A DNA stretch of 64,000 nucleotides from Oasisia sp. SBJ-2009 (GCA_964017155.1 OZ024862.1:43646719-43710718), one strand, 5' to 3'. Positions 49,245 through 63,090 are shown, counted from the stretch's first letter. Program-made: numbers and translations. Notes: a model not told the origin generated them from the sequence alone.

Positions 49245-50489
49245 GGCCAGAAACTGCATCCGTTGTAGCTGGGTAGAATCCGAGCATGTTCTTTGGGTGT
49301 TCGTGATTCTACGTGTATGTTGTAGTGTCGATAGTGCCTCTTTGACCTTGCGGTTGTGAGCAATAGGTTTGATTCAAACAGTTACAGGGTGATTGATGTA
49401 CGCACCTCTCAGTTTGCACAAATATAATGGTTACCTCAGGTTTGTCTGTAGGAGTGGCTAACTTTTGAATACGTCGAATGGTTGCATTGTCTGGCGTGGT
49501 CTTAATTCTTAACACTTGAGTACCACCAGTGCATTTCAGTCTTTAGTGAACAGTTGAAAGCTGATGTTGCTGCCAATTTGTTAGACTAAAACAAACATGT
49601 ACAAACCACAACACTTTAATTCAGCTCAAAGTGTGTACATAGAACCAGTACACTGGTAACAGACTTGTCTGGTACGAAGAACTAGAGAACAGTTGAAACT
49701 GTGAACGTAGCAGAATATTTCTTAACACTAATTGTCACCAGAGTGCATACGTATTGACAACAGGATTCCGCCATTCATACTTGAGTGAACTTGTTTGTGT
49801 GTACAAACTTGTTTGTATGTACACACAAATTTGTTTGTATGCAACTGACAGGCCCATCTTCCAGTGGTGCAAAAAACTGTACAACTGTTTTAATGTTTTT
49901 CAGAAATAAACTATCACCGACATCAAACGACATCCAGCGGATTGTGTCAATCTTAAAAAAGGCGGTACGATCTGCACTCTACACCCACACAATTCATACT
50001 GATGTTTTGTTAGTTACATTCAGTGGTCATACATTAATGATCCCCAAATGTCTAAAATTGGTAAACTCAATAGATGACATAAATATTTGGCCGACTGAGG
50101 TGTACGCCAACTGTGAGTCATCCTGACATCAAAAGAACACAACTTATAATGTCTGGTGTTTTACCTCAAATGTGCTACAATGTCTGTTGTCATTATTTGT
50201 ATTGACAAATATTCATTCTTCTGAAGTTTGTTAAGACTGTACTGGTCATATTTTCAACCAGTATCAGACCATATTGGTCACGACATGTCGTGTTGTGTCA
50301 TGTCATCATATATCAGCCAGGTCCTTGTGGTCACAATATGTCATTACACCAATGAAACAGAATGCCAGAAACATTAATTCAAGATCTTATTCTAAAACTA
50401 TTCTAAAACAATACTTGCAGTGCAAGATCAAACTGACAAGTTTAGCTTGAATACAATTCTGGGAATGTGTCATTCAAACACCACAGTGT
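49245..50489. other. Convergent intergenic region CNTROB / WRAP53
   Basis: The two genes end tail to tail 1245 bases apart, so this stretch holds both 3' UTRs. A plus-strand frame ending at 50126 (from about 49785, containing LKKAVRSALYTHTIHTDVLL) looks protein-like over 70 codons but has no recognised similarity; it could be part of the CNTROB 3' UTR. No clear repeat was seen. Confidence 0.4.
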
Positions 50490-53400
50490 CTAGGCCAGCA
50501 GCCACAGACGTAGGCAGTTATCGTCATGACACGCACTCTCCGTGTCACTGTCGGAACAGTCGCTCAGCTGCGATGACAAAGGGAAGTAACGTTGACCCGA
50601 CGCAGTGGCCAGCACTGGAAGTGTGGGGTGTAGGCTGAAATGTAACCAAGTACACATTAAACACTATTCTGTCTTGGTTGGGGAGTGAGAATGACAGGCT
50701 CGGATTGACACAATTCCCTATAGATGTAATGCTGTGTCTTATCGTTTTACTTATGGGTGTAAATACACAGCTTAATTTATTTTGTAATACAACCATTGTA
50801 ATTATAAACTATAACATTTAGCAGATGCTCTTGCATATAAACTAGATGGTAGTGTTTGGCTGTTATGTAGAGGGTTGCAAGTATTAACTATATACTGTAC
50901 TTCTATATAATGGGAAATATTTTTTTTGACTAAAAACAATATCTTTCCATGGACTTATGACTATTTTATTGAGAAACTACTACCTAAGTCTCGCTGTCAA
51001 TTTGGTCAGTGTTGGTGATGCCCTCAGTTGGTGTCTGAATATAATATCCAACACCATCGTCACTATGTAAAACATTCTTAATGTAAAATAACATAAAATT
51101 AAATGAACACGTGAAAGTAGTCGGTGCAAACTGAGATGTGTAGGACAAGAAGAGAGAGTGAGCGAGGAAAGATCAACACAAAGAGCACGGAATACAGAAG
51201 ACGTTGGTAGACTGAACAACAAAAGATCAGAATAAAGACAGATAACAAAGACAAATATTGAATGAGAAAAGATCAAAATAAAGACAGATAACAAAGACAA
51301 ATATTGAAAGAGAAAAAATCAAAATAAAGACATAACAAAGACAAATATTGAAAGAGAAAAGATCAAAATAAAGACAAATATTGAAAGAGAAAAGATCAAA
51401 ATAAAGATGGATAACAAAGACAAATATTGAAAGAGGAAAGATCAGAATAAAGACAGATAACAAAGACAAATATTGAAAGAGAAAAGATCAGAATAAAGAC
51501 GGATAACAAAGACAAATTTTGAAAGATCAGATGCAAATACTGATGCTGGAGTAGCCACAGAAACCATAAAGAAAAATGGTGACTGTCTGAATGCGAGACA
51601 TGCCTGATGCCGTTGATGACGTCGTTGTGAGCCTGGAAGGTGAGTCTTGGGGCCAGACAAGGCTCGTCTGCGAGAGCGTCGAAGGACTGTGTGATGTCCC
51701 ACACGTGGACCTTGCCGTCATGTGACCCAGACAGAACGTGTTCACCCAGACTGAAACATTCACACACGATACATCTCCTGTCTCACAAGAACTTGACAGT
51801 GTAGTTGACCTCTATAAGCGGAGGGCAAAAAGAAATGGAAGGCAGATATTTCTGGGTCCTGATCACCCCCAAAATCACTTAAAATACGTTGGCATCTTGC
51901 TGTAATTTTCAGTTGCCTCAGTTGAGACCTGCCTCTTGGCATTCTTTCATCCCTTCCTCTATCCGACTTCTAAATGAAAATGGATAGAAGATGGATTCCC
52001 CTCCCACCTTCCCTCTCTCCCAATGTATGAGATGATGAACTGCTTTTATTATTTATCTATTATTATTATTGTAGTAATATGTAAATTATATTTCTTTTTT
52101 AATCACATAAATTCTTAGAACTTGTTTTTAGTGTAAAACATACTTTATTAATAATTTGTACCTCTCAAGCTGTCGAACGTCACAAGATAATTTCCCGTTA
52201 GGGATAAATAACGGTATTTTTTATTTGATTTTGACGTGATGCAATATTAAAATACTGCTTTCTGTTGGAGAAAAACCAAGAAAATAAGAAGTCTCAAAGA
52301 AAACATAGCAATATACGATTAGCAATATGAGGTGTACCTTGGATGGAATTCAATGCAGTCACCCAATAATGTCATTGGTGCAAAGCTGGACATAAACATG
52401 GAACCACAGAGACAGCTTGTAACCATTTTCAAAGATAGTTGTTTTGGAAGGATGAACTTTTCGGGGTTATTGTTAACCACGAATGTCCTCTTTGGGCAAC
52501 GTGACTGCGCCCCACAATAGGACAGATACCTGTGTACAACTTAGCAATATCACTTACCTGTCCTGACCACCTGATAGGAGACACCTGTACACACCTGACA
52601 CCATAACTCACCTGTCCTGGTCGAAGTACACTCGTTGGTTGGTGGCAACTTGTCTACTCAGCACAAAGAGAACTTTGCCAAAGTTTCTCACATCCCAACA
52701 CAGGATTTCATTGTCCTACAAGCAAATTAAAAATTAAAAAATTACATACGAACATGCAACAAATGTCAATGTTTGCCAAATATTCTCCACTAACATGTGA
52801 CAAAATGGTGTATGTACAGAGCGAATGTTTGCTGCCAGACACATCTTAAAGACTAGAAGTAATTCTTTATGTAACGTTCACTGTCTTAACAGAGATCAAT
52901 AATTGTTAAAATAAACAGTTCCATTACATTCCCCTTTAATCAACACTCCCTCTGTGAGGGTTGGTTGGCGTCAGTCATGTACTGTAACGACAGACATCTC
53001 TCAAAACCATCGCTACCTCGCAACAATGCTGCATACACACTTCTTCAAGAATATATTCCCTTCGACAACCCCCACAATATTCTCCGTCTGATTACACGCA
53101 GCACAGTCATTCCACTATGTAGCTACTATTATTCTTCGGTTAGAATGGTAGCTACTTATAGGACATACTGCTTTTAGTTTTTAGAATACTGGCTACAAGC
53201 AAGAAGACTACCATATACCTAACAGCTAAAAATGTTTAGTATATTTCATGGGTTCTAAAATTGTTTGAATTTATCCACCTTTCTGCCTCCACTGTATAGC
53301 CTGGTTCCATCGGGGGAAAACATTACTTGTGTGACACCACCTCGTTGGCCCTGTAACATGCATAACATCTCTCCCTTTGGCTCGCTGTATAAAGCGACTG

Positions 53401-55555
53401 CAAAGAAACGTAACAACGCATTAATTACTAAGCGAATTACATAACCTACACACTAAACACTGCTGAATATTCATTATTATAAAAGAGAAATATAACTACG
53501 ATGAAACATTCTTTCGTAATACAGTGTAACTCTAGCCAGTTATCATGTCACATATACGTTATAAATAACCTACATGATCTAAACCAACAAGCTAAACTAG
53601 AATATGAAAATGTTCTACTAGTTCGACCAGTTCTTGATACACAACATAGAGTATTCGTAAGGACATTTCTATACTTAGTCAACATTGTAACTGCCTCTTG
53701 AATGGTATTTACATGATGACATACTTCTCCAACACTGTAACAACAATTTAGATTAATTATAAGTGAACCTGACTCTTACTTAAACCTTTTATAAGGAAAT
53801 ATATCAAGAATGTGTACAAAACAATAGCTTTGGCCACAGCTATTTACAAAGAAACAAGACAATAAATGATATGTGAAGCATGTTCGAGTGAAGGTGATAC
53901 AGGCTTTGAGTACCTGATCTCTGGTAGGAGCCAGCAGCGTACACATCAGGCATCTGTGGGCTGAAGGCAATGCACGAGATGATTCCTGCCTGGCCTTCCT
54001 TGGCTGACAACACACAACACTTGGCATCACTACTCAACACTTGGCATCACTACACAACACTTGGCATCACTACACAACACTTGGCATCACTACACAACAC
54101 TTGGCATCACTACACAACACCTGCCATCATCAAACAACACTTGGCATCATCAAACAACACTTGGCATCATCAAACAACACTTGGCATCATCACACAACAC
54201 CTGCCATCATCAAACAACACTTGGCATCATCACACAACACTTGGCATCATCACACAACACCTGATATCATCACACAACACTTGGCATCATCACACTACAC
54301 CTGACATCATCACACAACACCTGACATCATCACACAACACTTGGCATCATCACACAACACTTGGCATCATCAAACAACATTTGGCATGTCTGGTGCGCAC
54401 AGGGAGACGCTGGGAAGTGAAGAGACGGAAGAATCATATTGGGAAGACTAGGAGAATGACGCTAGTGGCAAATGAAATTGGGACGGAACAAGACAAGGAA
54501 ATCATTAGTGACTGAGGAGTATGTGAGTGAGTGAGTGACTGAGTGTACATGCGTGCGTGTGTGTGTGAGTGGGTGTGAGAAAGAACACACAGATAAAGTG
54601 GAGAGATGGAGAGACACTGTGAGAGGTAGAGAGTAAAAGACAGAGAAAAAAGTTAAGCAAGAGTGCACGAAAGAAGAGACAGAAAGCGAGTGGGAGACGG
54701 TGAGAGAGAGTGAGAGGAGACAGAGGAGACAGGAGAGACCTGCCCTCAGACTGTCACTCACAGGTATGTCTCTGCTGACAGTCACGGCCCGGTCGGTTGA
54801 TGTCGAACACTCTGATGATCTTGTTGAATCCACAGTAGAGACGCTGGCCATCAGGACTGAAGCACAGGCTGTGGGCACAGGCCAGTTCATCCTGACAGAC
54901 AACGACCCACGCTATATCACGGCAGACAATGTTCATTTACCACAATTTAAAAAAAAAATACTATAGACTAGCCACTAACCTGTATTTTCCAGATAACAAC
55001 TATCAGGACTAGGCAATCAATTATTGTAGATTTTTATCTCTCAACTTGTGTGTTGTCTGTGATGTGACGGGTAGTTTAGTAGACACTCACCAGGTGGTCA
55101 AACGCCCTGTAGGAGCAGCGCAGCTGTCCCGTGAACGCGTCCCAAAGGTGGACGGGTGTCTCCCTACATGTACTTGCCACACTGTGGGATACAACATGGT
55201 TAGATGAGTGCGGAATTATTATATACAAGTACAAAGAAAATGTGTAATACAACCATAGATAACCAATTTATCCCGCCGAAATCTGAGGCAACACACATGA
55301 CACCAGTATGTGAACAACGCCCATAAATGACGGGTCGAAACGTCGTACTCATCTTCGACAATTAAGCTCCAAAGTAAGTTAAATTATACTACAACAAACC
55401 ATTCTTGGAGCCATGAACAATATATTCAATAACCATAGATCATTTAAATATATATAGCTTTTGAAGTGGCAAGTAAAAATCTTATGAAGACATTCAGGTA
55501 GTATTTTAAATACATATTTACTTTATAATATATATATATGTATATATATATTTTG

Positions 55556-55619
<64 letters not shown>

Positions 55620-57455
55620 CATACAATCATCAATAGACTCTTTAAATTAGGATTTGTATCTATGTCAACAATTGCAATGAAACTCTGCATATCAATTTGA
55701 GGTACAACTACCAATTGAGAAATATGTCAAGAATTTATGCGCTGGTCATAATATATAGTATGTAGACGAATGTGTGAACTGATGCGCTGGATATAGACGG
55801 TTCTGTGCATTGATGAGAGAAAGAACAGTTGTACCAGCAGGTGTCCGGGTTGTCTGAAGACATGTTTGGGTACCAACAGTAGTCGTACACCAACTCCGCC
55901 TCGGTCATTCTCAGGACAGCCTTCTACAAACAAGAAACAGGATGCTGGTAGCAGGCAGGGCTTCATGTAGGACCAAATTATTGCCAGTCACACATGTTTT
56001 GGTGGACACATAGATGTCAACTGCTAAGCCAGTTTACAAAGTTTAAATGTGTCTGACGACCTCAAATGGTCCACAAACACACATGTGACACCATTTACAC
56101 ACACTTTTGAGGCATAACTGACAATATCTATAGTTTTTGAAGACCTTTTCTTGCCCCTCCATTTGTTACCCGTCCACCCATATTTCTACCCACTCACAAC
56201 GGTTTTCACCCATCCAAATGACGGGTGGACGGGTCTCTACATAAAGCTATAGTAGCAGGTGTCAGAATCAGTAGTTTCCACAAGTAAAATGATATATGGA
56301 AATGTGTTACTGATTTTGGACCTGATGAAAACAAAACTTGTTCTTGATAACAAAACTTGTTCATATTTGTATAACCTGTACAGTGGTGACAGGTACTCTG
56401 ATGCTATGGTGAAAGTAATCATTTTTTTATGTGAAATAATACACCACAATTTTAGGTTTGCTCAGTGATATCCCAAAAGACGACAATTACAACAGACGGA
56501 GTCGGAATGAGTACAAAGTGTAAAAATATTTTTTAAATATCTACTTTTTATCAAATTTATCACCGGACAACAAAAGGAAGTTCTGGGGTTCATTCCTATT
56601 ATAAAATCACCCTTTTTGTTTTTAACAAAGCAGAAACAATTCCGAATTCACCGGTTTAATATTTAAATTTCAACAAGCAACAACTGAATCACACAGTTTG
56701 TCTGTTGACCAGACAAGTGTCAGTGTCTAACCATCTCTGTCATGTCTGTCGTGTCCCCAGTGTACAGCTGCTCTGGTGTATTGTAGATACGTAAGACGTT
56801 GTCATCGCTGTTGGTCAGTATACACATACCATCAGGCGACCTGCAACAAACACGTTCCCTGTCATGCTAATAACACATACCTGCTCTCACTATCCTCAAC
56901 GAGATTTACATATGCAGACTTCAGTTTTTATTATTTTAACTGTAAACATTGTAATTAAGGCTGAAATGGTTCGACCAATTTTTTTTTTATTTCCCTTGAA
57001 ATACTTTTTTAGAACTTTATTCTTTTAAACTATTTTATTGTAATGTGTGAGGCCTCTGCCAAGCATTCCCATTTCCAATAATGTGCCAGTGACATAACAA
57101 TTTAGCTTACATCCCTGATTCTGTGTCTCAAGATGGCAGCTCTCTTATTCCATGATAGCATGTTTTTGGTACACTTATAGTGTAATTAACTGTTTTATTA
57201 ACGCATTTTATTAACGGTTATGCACAATTACTATGCACAACCAATACATTTTACATATGTAAGTAAATACTGTGTACTTCTCACTGACTGGAGTATCCCG
57301 TTAAACAGCAACACTTGATGACACTTGTTCAAACTTCCCTTATCAAAAATAGAATGACCAATGTGGGTAGTAATAATAATAAAGCTTTATTGCCATATTC
57401 AATGTGCAAAATGTTACATGATGAATTGACATGTAGTCTGCCGTTGACTCATATA

Positions 57456-57524
<69 letters not shown>

Positions 57525-58971
57525 AAAATGAAATATGGAAAATAAATATAAGAAATAAATATAAGATATACATTGTACATAATTTGTTCTTAAAAATGAA
57601 AAAAAAAATGTATATAATAAATAAAGAAAAAATTAAAATAATACATTATCTATTTAACAATAATTGTGGTGTAAACTAGTTAATAATTAAATAAATAAAT
57701 ATATATAAAAAATTCCTTTAAAATTGTTAAAAAAATATATATATATATATAAATAAATTATCTTCTAAAAATACAATTACAATTACCGTGTAGTAGACAT
57801 ACATTATAAGAGAACTAAAATATCATTTAAAATTATTTTTTAACAATTACAACATGTTTGAGAGTACAGCTGTACTCACCACTTGCAGCCCTTCAAGAAG
57901 TTGTTCCCGCACCCAGCATACTCCTGTGTCGCCCCAGTCACCCTCGTCGGGGGCTTTGTGAAGTCACAGGGCCAGCTCAAATGAGAAAACAGTCAATGAA
58001 TTCACTCTGAATACCAACTAAATATTTTCTTTAAAGTCATGTATTTTAAAGTACCGTACTTAACAAATCAATGAAAATCACCTTTATAAATAAAATAATA
58101 AAATGTGCAACTGGTAATTCATTCAGTTCACACACAGTGAATTTTGCAGATTAATGTACATGTACAGTATACAGATAATTCCCCCCCCAGAAAACTTGTG
58201 TTATATATATATTTGCTAATATGTATATATTATATATATTATATATAGTGTATATACACAGTATTTAATACATACATAAATATATACATTACATGACACA
58301 GAAAAACATCTTACCAAATCATAAAACAGCGTAACTTACCTGAAATCAGTCTGCATTTCACCTTCATCTCCAGTTGGTTGTGTCCGGTCCTCCTCTTGAC
58401 ATGTGACACCCTCTGTGAGCTGGGTGTCACCGGGCACAACCTCCATGTTGGTATCCCCTTCCTTGGCACTGGGCACCACTGGGTTGACGCCGTCAGTACC
58501 CGTTGTGTCAGGACCCTGTGGCTCCCTGTTCTCTGTCGATACATCCACCGCACCTGGTGGAGTACCTGTGTGTGTTGTGACCACCTCTGACTGCTGGTCA
58601 TGTCCACTAGGTGGAGCCTCTGTTGTATGTCCTTCACACAGTGCTCTCACATCAACAGTTACATCAGTTGCCATCGCGGGAACAGCCTTGCTGTCTCCAA
58701 CTCCATCGCCTGGTGCGATGTTTTGTTGTTCGTGTGGAATGGTGGCACATGCTGGTTGAGAATTTGTGGAGTTTGTGTCTTCACTCACAGTGTTCAGTCT
58801 ACAAGTGTCCTGAGGTATAGCATCATCCCGACTTCTCTGTGCAGTTATGGAACTATTCCTTTCCATGTGACTGGCTCCGTCTTCCAGACAGGACGTTCCA
58901 TAACCTTCTACAACTAATGCTGGCTCAACACTTGGTGAATCCAACATGACCTTGTCACTGTCAACTTCCAT
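50490..58971 (-). CDS. WRAP53: WRAP53 / TCAB1 telomerase Cajal-body WD40 protein, complete
   Basis: WRAP53 binds the CAB box of scaRNAs and telomerase RNA and delivers them to Cajal bodies. Eleven coding exons on the minus strand: 58340-58971, 57880-57975, 56732-56840, 55835-55923, 55091-55181, 54762-54891, 53914-54003, 53279-53397, 52612-52715, 51604-51750 and 50490-50634. All phases agree; 583 residues against 548 in human. Matches to human in order include [107 protein letters not shown] and [15 protein letters not shown]. The whole beta-propeller is present and no stop or frameshift was seen. A possible 5' UTR exon follows an acceptor at about 59124. A tandem array directly precedes exon 7, and intron 10 starts with GC. 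Confidence 0.96.
51225..51515 (-). repeat. Approximately 46-bp tandem repeat in WRAP53 intron 10
   Basis: Units of AAAGATCAAAATAAAGACAG, ATAACAAAGACAAATATTGA repeat about six times with some shorter units of about 36 bases. Confidence 0.9.
51604..51750 (-). CDS. WRAP53: WRAP53 exon 10 with a GC splice donor
   Basis: This exon encodes the blade with [15 protein letters not shown] and ends GGCATCAG, followed by GCATGT rather than a GT donor. Exon 11 begins in the right phase (AG plus C gives Ser) and continues [14 protein letters not shown] exactly as the human order predicts, so the GC-AG intron is well supported. Confidence 0.85.
54008..54390 (-). repeat. 20-bp minisatellite abutting the WRAP53 exon 7 acceptor
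   Basis: About nineteen units of ACAACACTTGGCATCATCAC (variants CATCACTAC, CTGCCATC, CTGACATC, CTGATATC). On the minus strand the array runs into the acceptor: a unit-like GATGCCAAGTGTTGTG is followed by TGTTGTCAG and exon 7 at 54003. Confidence 0.95.
55525..55620. repeat. (TA)n microsatellite
   Basis: TA dinucleotides with short interruptions in WRAP53 intron 4. Confidence 0.9.
57376..57845 (-). repeat. AT-rich interspersed repeat, copy 3 of 3 (inverted), with (TA)n
   Basis: It is the reverse complement of the repeat at 5165-5545 and 37795-38225: it starts AATAAAGCTTTATTGCCATA and continues ATACATTGTACATAATTTGT. A (TA)n run at about 57463-57520 expands the middle. It is in WRAP53 intron 2. 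Confidence 0.75.
58340..58971 (-). CDS. WRAP53: WRAP53 exon 1, disordered acidic N-terminus
   Basis: The 632-nt first coding exon encodes about 210 residues rich in Asp, Glu, Thr, Ser, Pro and Val, with no repeats and no recognised domain. Human WRAP53 likewise starts with about 150 disordered acidic and Pro-rich residues before the propeller. The ATG at 58971 is the first in frame and opens [17 protein letters not shown]. The donor is CAG|GTAAGT. Confidence 0.9.
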
Positions 58972-60413
58972 CGTGCCAGTTTGTAAATAGGCAGAAATGC
59001 CAGTCCAAGATGGCAGAATCTCAAGACATGGTTTGCATCAAGAACTTGCCCAATGCTGCCTAAATCTCATTGGTGCAGATGTTTACAGAATCTGCCCAGA
59101 TACGCCACGTCTTTGAGGCTGTGTCAACAAAAACAATGGTTTAAATTATGTTTTTTGTTAATTATTCACTATTCAGATCATGTCTGATTCATATTTATAT
59201 GTATTGTAGTATCTACCTAATACTTTCACATATAAAATTCATGCATACTGGCCAATGTGACCATTTAAAACAGTAACAGTTTTATTTTCATGTACACGTT
59301 GATGTATCTGTTCTAATGATGCTGGTTTGGTTCATCACGAATGTGGTTATTTGATATCAACAAATAGTTTAAATAATATTTCTGTTAAACTTTATAAAAA
59401 GTGTACTTCGATTAAGACATGTAGTTGATGTACAACTGTATGTATAAACTAATTGGTTCTGGTTGTTATATCTGATAATCTGCCAAAGCTAAATGCCACG
59501 TTGACATGTAACTAGTTACTAACTACCATACTAAATTTGAGTCATGTGATTTTTGAGACCTCACTGACAGAGCAACATCGTCACATAAATGCATATATGT
59601 ATCCAATACTCAAAATCATACGTTTAATATTCCAATTCTTAAATTCATTATTGTTTTGAATTAATTCTACAGAATAGGTTAGTTTAATGATTTTACCATA
59701 ACTACATTCATAAAGTTATGGAAGCAATCTACCATGTCTTAATTGGTACTTATTAGGTTTGCTTTAAAATTAGCAAATTAAATTTTAACAAAATAATGAG
59801 CTAAAAATAATCTTTAATATTCGTGTGCACAGATAGTTAGTGCAGAGCATCCAACAAATCTGTAGAAAAACCTGAGTGCTGACATCTAGTGACCTACTGG
59901 GGAACTGAAACCCATGCATATTCCCAGACACAATATTAAAATTATTATGGTCTTGACAGTTGACACCGAACTGGATAATGTAGTAGCCGTGTGTAAATAA
60001 AAACTTATGGAATGGGTGTTATGATAATCTCATACTGCGACTGACATTCACACTTTCAGACGGGTACGCGCTGGTACAGAGCCAGGGTTTCCCGAATATC
60101 GCCCACCAAACATGCAGCGTTCAATTTTCAATTCAAGCGCAACATTATCAAGCTACATGCAAAATAGAATAAACAAACGAAGTCGGATGACATGCTTCTG
60201 CAACTGTTTCGAACGGTGAAATCTTGTATTCATCTCAAATCAATAAACAATCACATTGTCACGACAGTACGCGAGTTCGATTTTGGTGGTAATGCAGATG
60301 CGCCCCCTTTCGGAATTGTATTGAACAAATTGCATAGATTACCCTAGCCTAGGCTCCGTGAGATGGCAGCACTTTTGAGCCCCCTCACTACTTCAAATTT
60401 ACAACAGTTGTTT

Positions 60414-60678
60414 ATCGGCCTTCGGCCAAGTGTCAATTCTGGGTTATTTCAGCCACACTCTGCTTATGTTACATGCAATATTTAGGACGTCAATGGGTTA
60501 TTATATTGAGATTCCCACTAGTTGTGTATCCGTCTTCAAACTGCTATCCCCCGGCTGACGCAGTAGCGACTGGTGAAGTCAATTGATGTCATTTTATAGT
60601 TCAATCCCAAGGTTTTGGGAGATGATCAGCCAGGTGTAGCGTACGTAGCCGAACGTCCCCTGACTTGTAAGAATGCTT
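60414..60678 (+). repeat. Interspersed repeat family B, copy 2
   Basis: Diverged copy of the element at 8336-8664 in the same orientation; see the shared blocks listed there. This copy lacks the G run. Confidence 0.6.
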
Positions 60679-61331
60679 TGTACTACTATGCTTTAAAATG
60701 ACCTACCTAGACTTTGAGCCTCCCGCGTGCGTCTGCATGACTCTTGCTTCCAACTTCTCCCGGTCATCTAGCTCCCTCCTCACACAATGCTTTCATCTCA
60801 GCTATGGCCTTCCCTTTTCCCGTGTCTTCAGTGTTGTTCATTCCATGATTTTTTGTTTGCTAGTGTTACAGCATTCATCCTTACCAAGTCGGCAACTCAT
60901 CTCAATTTGGTTCTCACCAGTCTTACTATTAGACTGCATATAACTCCCTCATTCCCCAGGTGGGTCGTCATTCTTTTGTCCACCCTCCCTGTTATCGTTA
61001 TAACCTTCGGACTCAGTTATTCTTAAACGGTGTGCACCTTTCGTTATTGTTGTCACAATGTCACAGCTAGTCTACACACCAATGTGTTCCAATTCAGACT
61101 ACACCAAGCTCTCTGTAATTATAAATGTGGCCCCTATGGTAAAAAAAAGACACCTTTACGCCCCCAAAAACATTCATATCAAATGTCTTGAGTACTATCA
61201 TGATATGCTCTTTTTTGAAATTCCGAGAAAATATCTAAGTTTAAAGTTTTCAAGCGATTTATAAAATTAGGTTCATGGTCAATGATGGCCGGTTATTATT
61301 GTCTGCGCGTTGTGGATCATTATCTTAATAA

Positions 61332-61807
<476 letters not shown>

Positions 61808-62338
61808 CTGACTCTTTTCTTTTGTTATTCAGAAACAGATCAGGTACTGCTGTCTGTACTTTATTTTTAGTGCCTGGCTTCACTGATAGGCTATCTTTTA
61901 TTTTTACCACCATGCATATTTGTTCGCGTATTGCCTGTGCTAGGTAATAATACTCCCGATATACAGATTTTCCCCTTTCTTCTACTACATCTTTCACCGA
62001 CTCATCGCCTGTACTTTTCTGCCATGGTTAATCACCTCCGCCAAGTCATCACCAGCTGGCTCATCTTCAATATTCCCACCATTTTTTGTGTCTCTTATTT
62101 CACGAGTTCGTAAGAATCTTTTTAATCCACCACACAAACCTCCAGAGTACACACCCGATATTTCCGGACATATCAGGTTTATGCCCTAATAACATGAATC
62201 ATACAGAGCACAGCCAGTGTAAGTCCGGACATGTAGGGTTTGTGCACTAAAATGGTTTGCATTGGACATATGAGAAATTTAAAATGGCTTTTCTGTCAAT
62301 ATGCGGTTTGCGCTCCAACTACGTTACGCTGCGATACA

Positions 62339-62371
62339 CCCATAGGGCCAATAAAAAATTGGCCCTATGGG
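62339..62371. repeat. Perfect 14-bp inverted repeat (hairpin)
   Basis: CCCATAGGGCCAAT at 62339-62352 and its exact reverse complement at 62358-62371 are separated by five A. A third partial copy of the arm (GGGGCCAATTTTTGCATGCA) follows directly. Confidence 0.9.
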
Positions 62372-62520
62372 GGCCAATTTTTGCATGCAATTTTTGGACA
62401 TTTCAGGGTTGTTTCCAAGCATTTGATAAGTACATATATATTCCCTAGTGTTGGGGTGGCTAAGCTATATTTCTCACAAACTTAGTGCATGCGCACAATG
62501 ACATAACATTCCGAAGAAAT

Positions 62521-62900
62521 GCGGTAAGCAGTGTGTCATTGTCTGCGCTGCGGCATCAACAATTGGTGATGACGTCAGTACGGATTCATACATGACAACC
62601 AGTTATGTGTACAGGGTAGAAGTGAACTCGCACACCGGCATGCTTCTTCCATATCTTCTTAGTTTTCGTCTTAATAATGTCATTATTATTATATCGCTTA
62701 ATTGTTGTCGCGGTAGACGGCTATGATGACTTCGATGTATAGGCAATAAGCTCTACAACGCGAGCAATACGGCGACAGGAACGTAAGTTGAAGAAGAATT
62801 GTTCGCCAACTCCGACCGAGAGAGACGAGACGGCCGGACACGCCATGTGGTTCAAGTTGACAAAGTTACGGCTTACCCTAGAAGACTGTGACATTATTCA
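62521..62900 (+). promoter_or_regulatory. Possible promoter with a CRE and first-exon donor
   Basis: A full cAMP-response element TGACGTCA lies at 62570-62577. CpG content rises between 62750 and 62860, and a strong donor GAAC|GTAAGT sits at 62783. Together they could be a promoter and untranslated first exon of a plus-strand gene extending right of the window. No coding exon confirms this. Confidence 0.3.
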
Positions 62901-62994
62901 TAACTATCAGACGTTATATATTCGGGTGTTAAAGGTTTGATTGTTGTAACTTATTTTAGGTAGCAATAATACTAAGCTAATCATAATTATTTCC

Positions 62995-63090
62995 AATTCG
63001 AGTTACCGAACCATGGAATAGTCTCCCTGATAAAGTGGTAACAGCTAAATCCCAAGAATCTTTTAAAACCCGACTACACAAATTTTAGTA
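62995..63090 (+). mobile_element. LINE reverse-transcriptase C-terminal fragment
   Basis: The frame RVTEPWNSLPDKVVTAKSQ, then ESFKTRLHKF and a stop, is the hallmark end (WNSLPxxVV, SxxSFKxRLxKF) of many CR1/RTE-like LINE proteins. Only this fragment is recognisable. Confidence 0.75.

Noticed and set aside
60690..61030. Ser/Leu-rich frame as a membrane protein gene
   Set aside because: No splice support or similarity, and it is surrounded by repeats; too weak to call.
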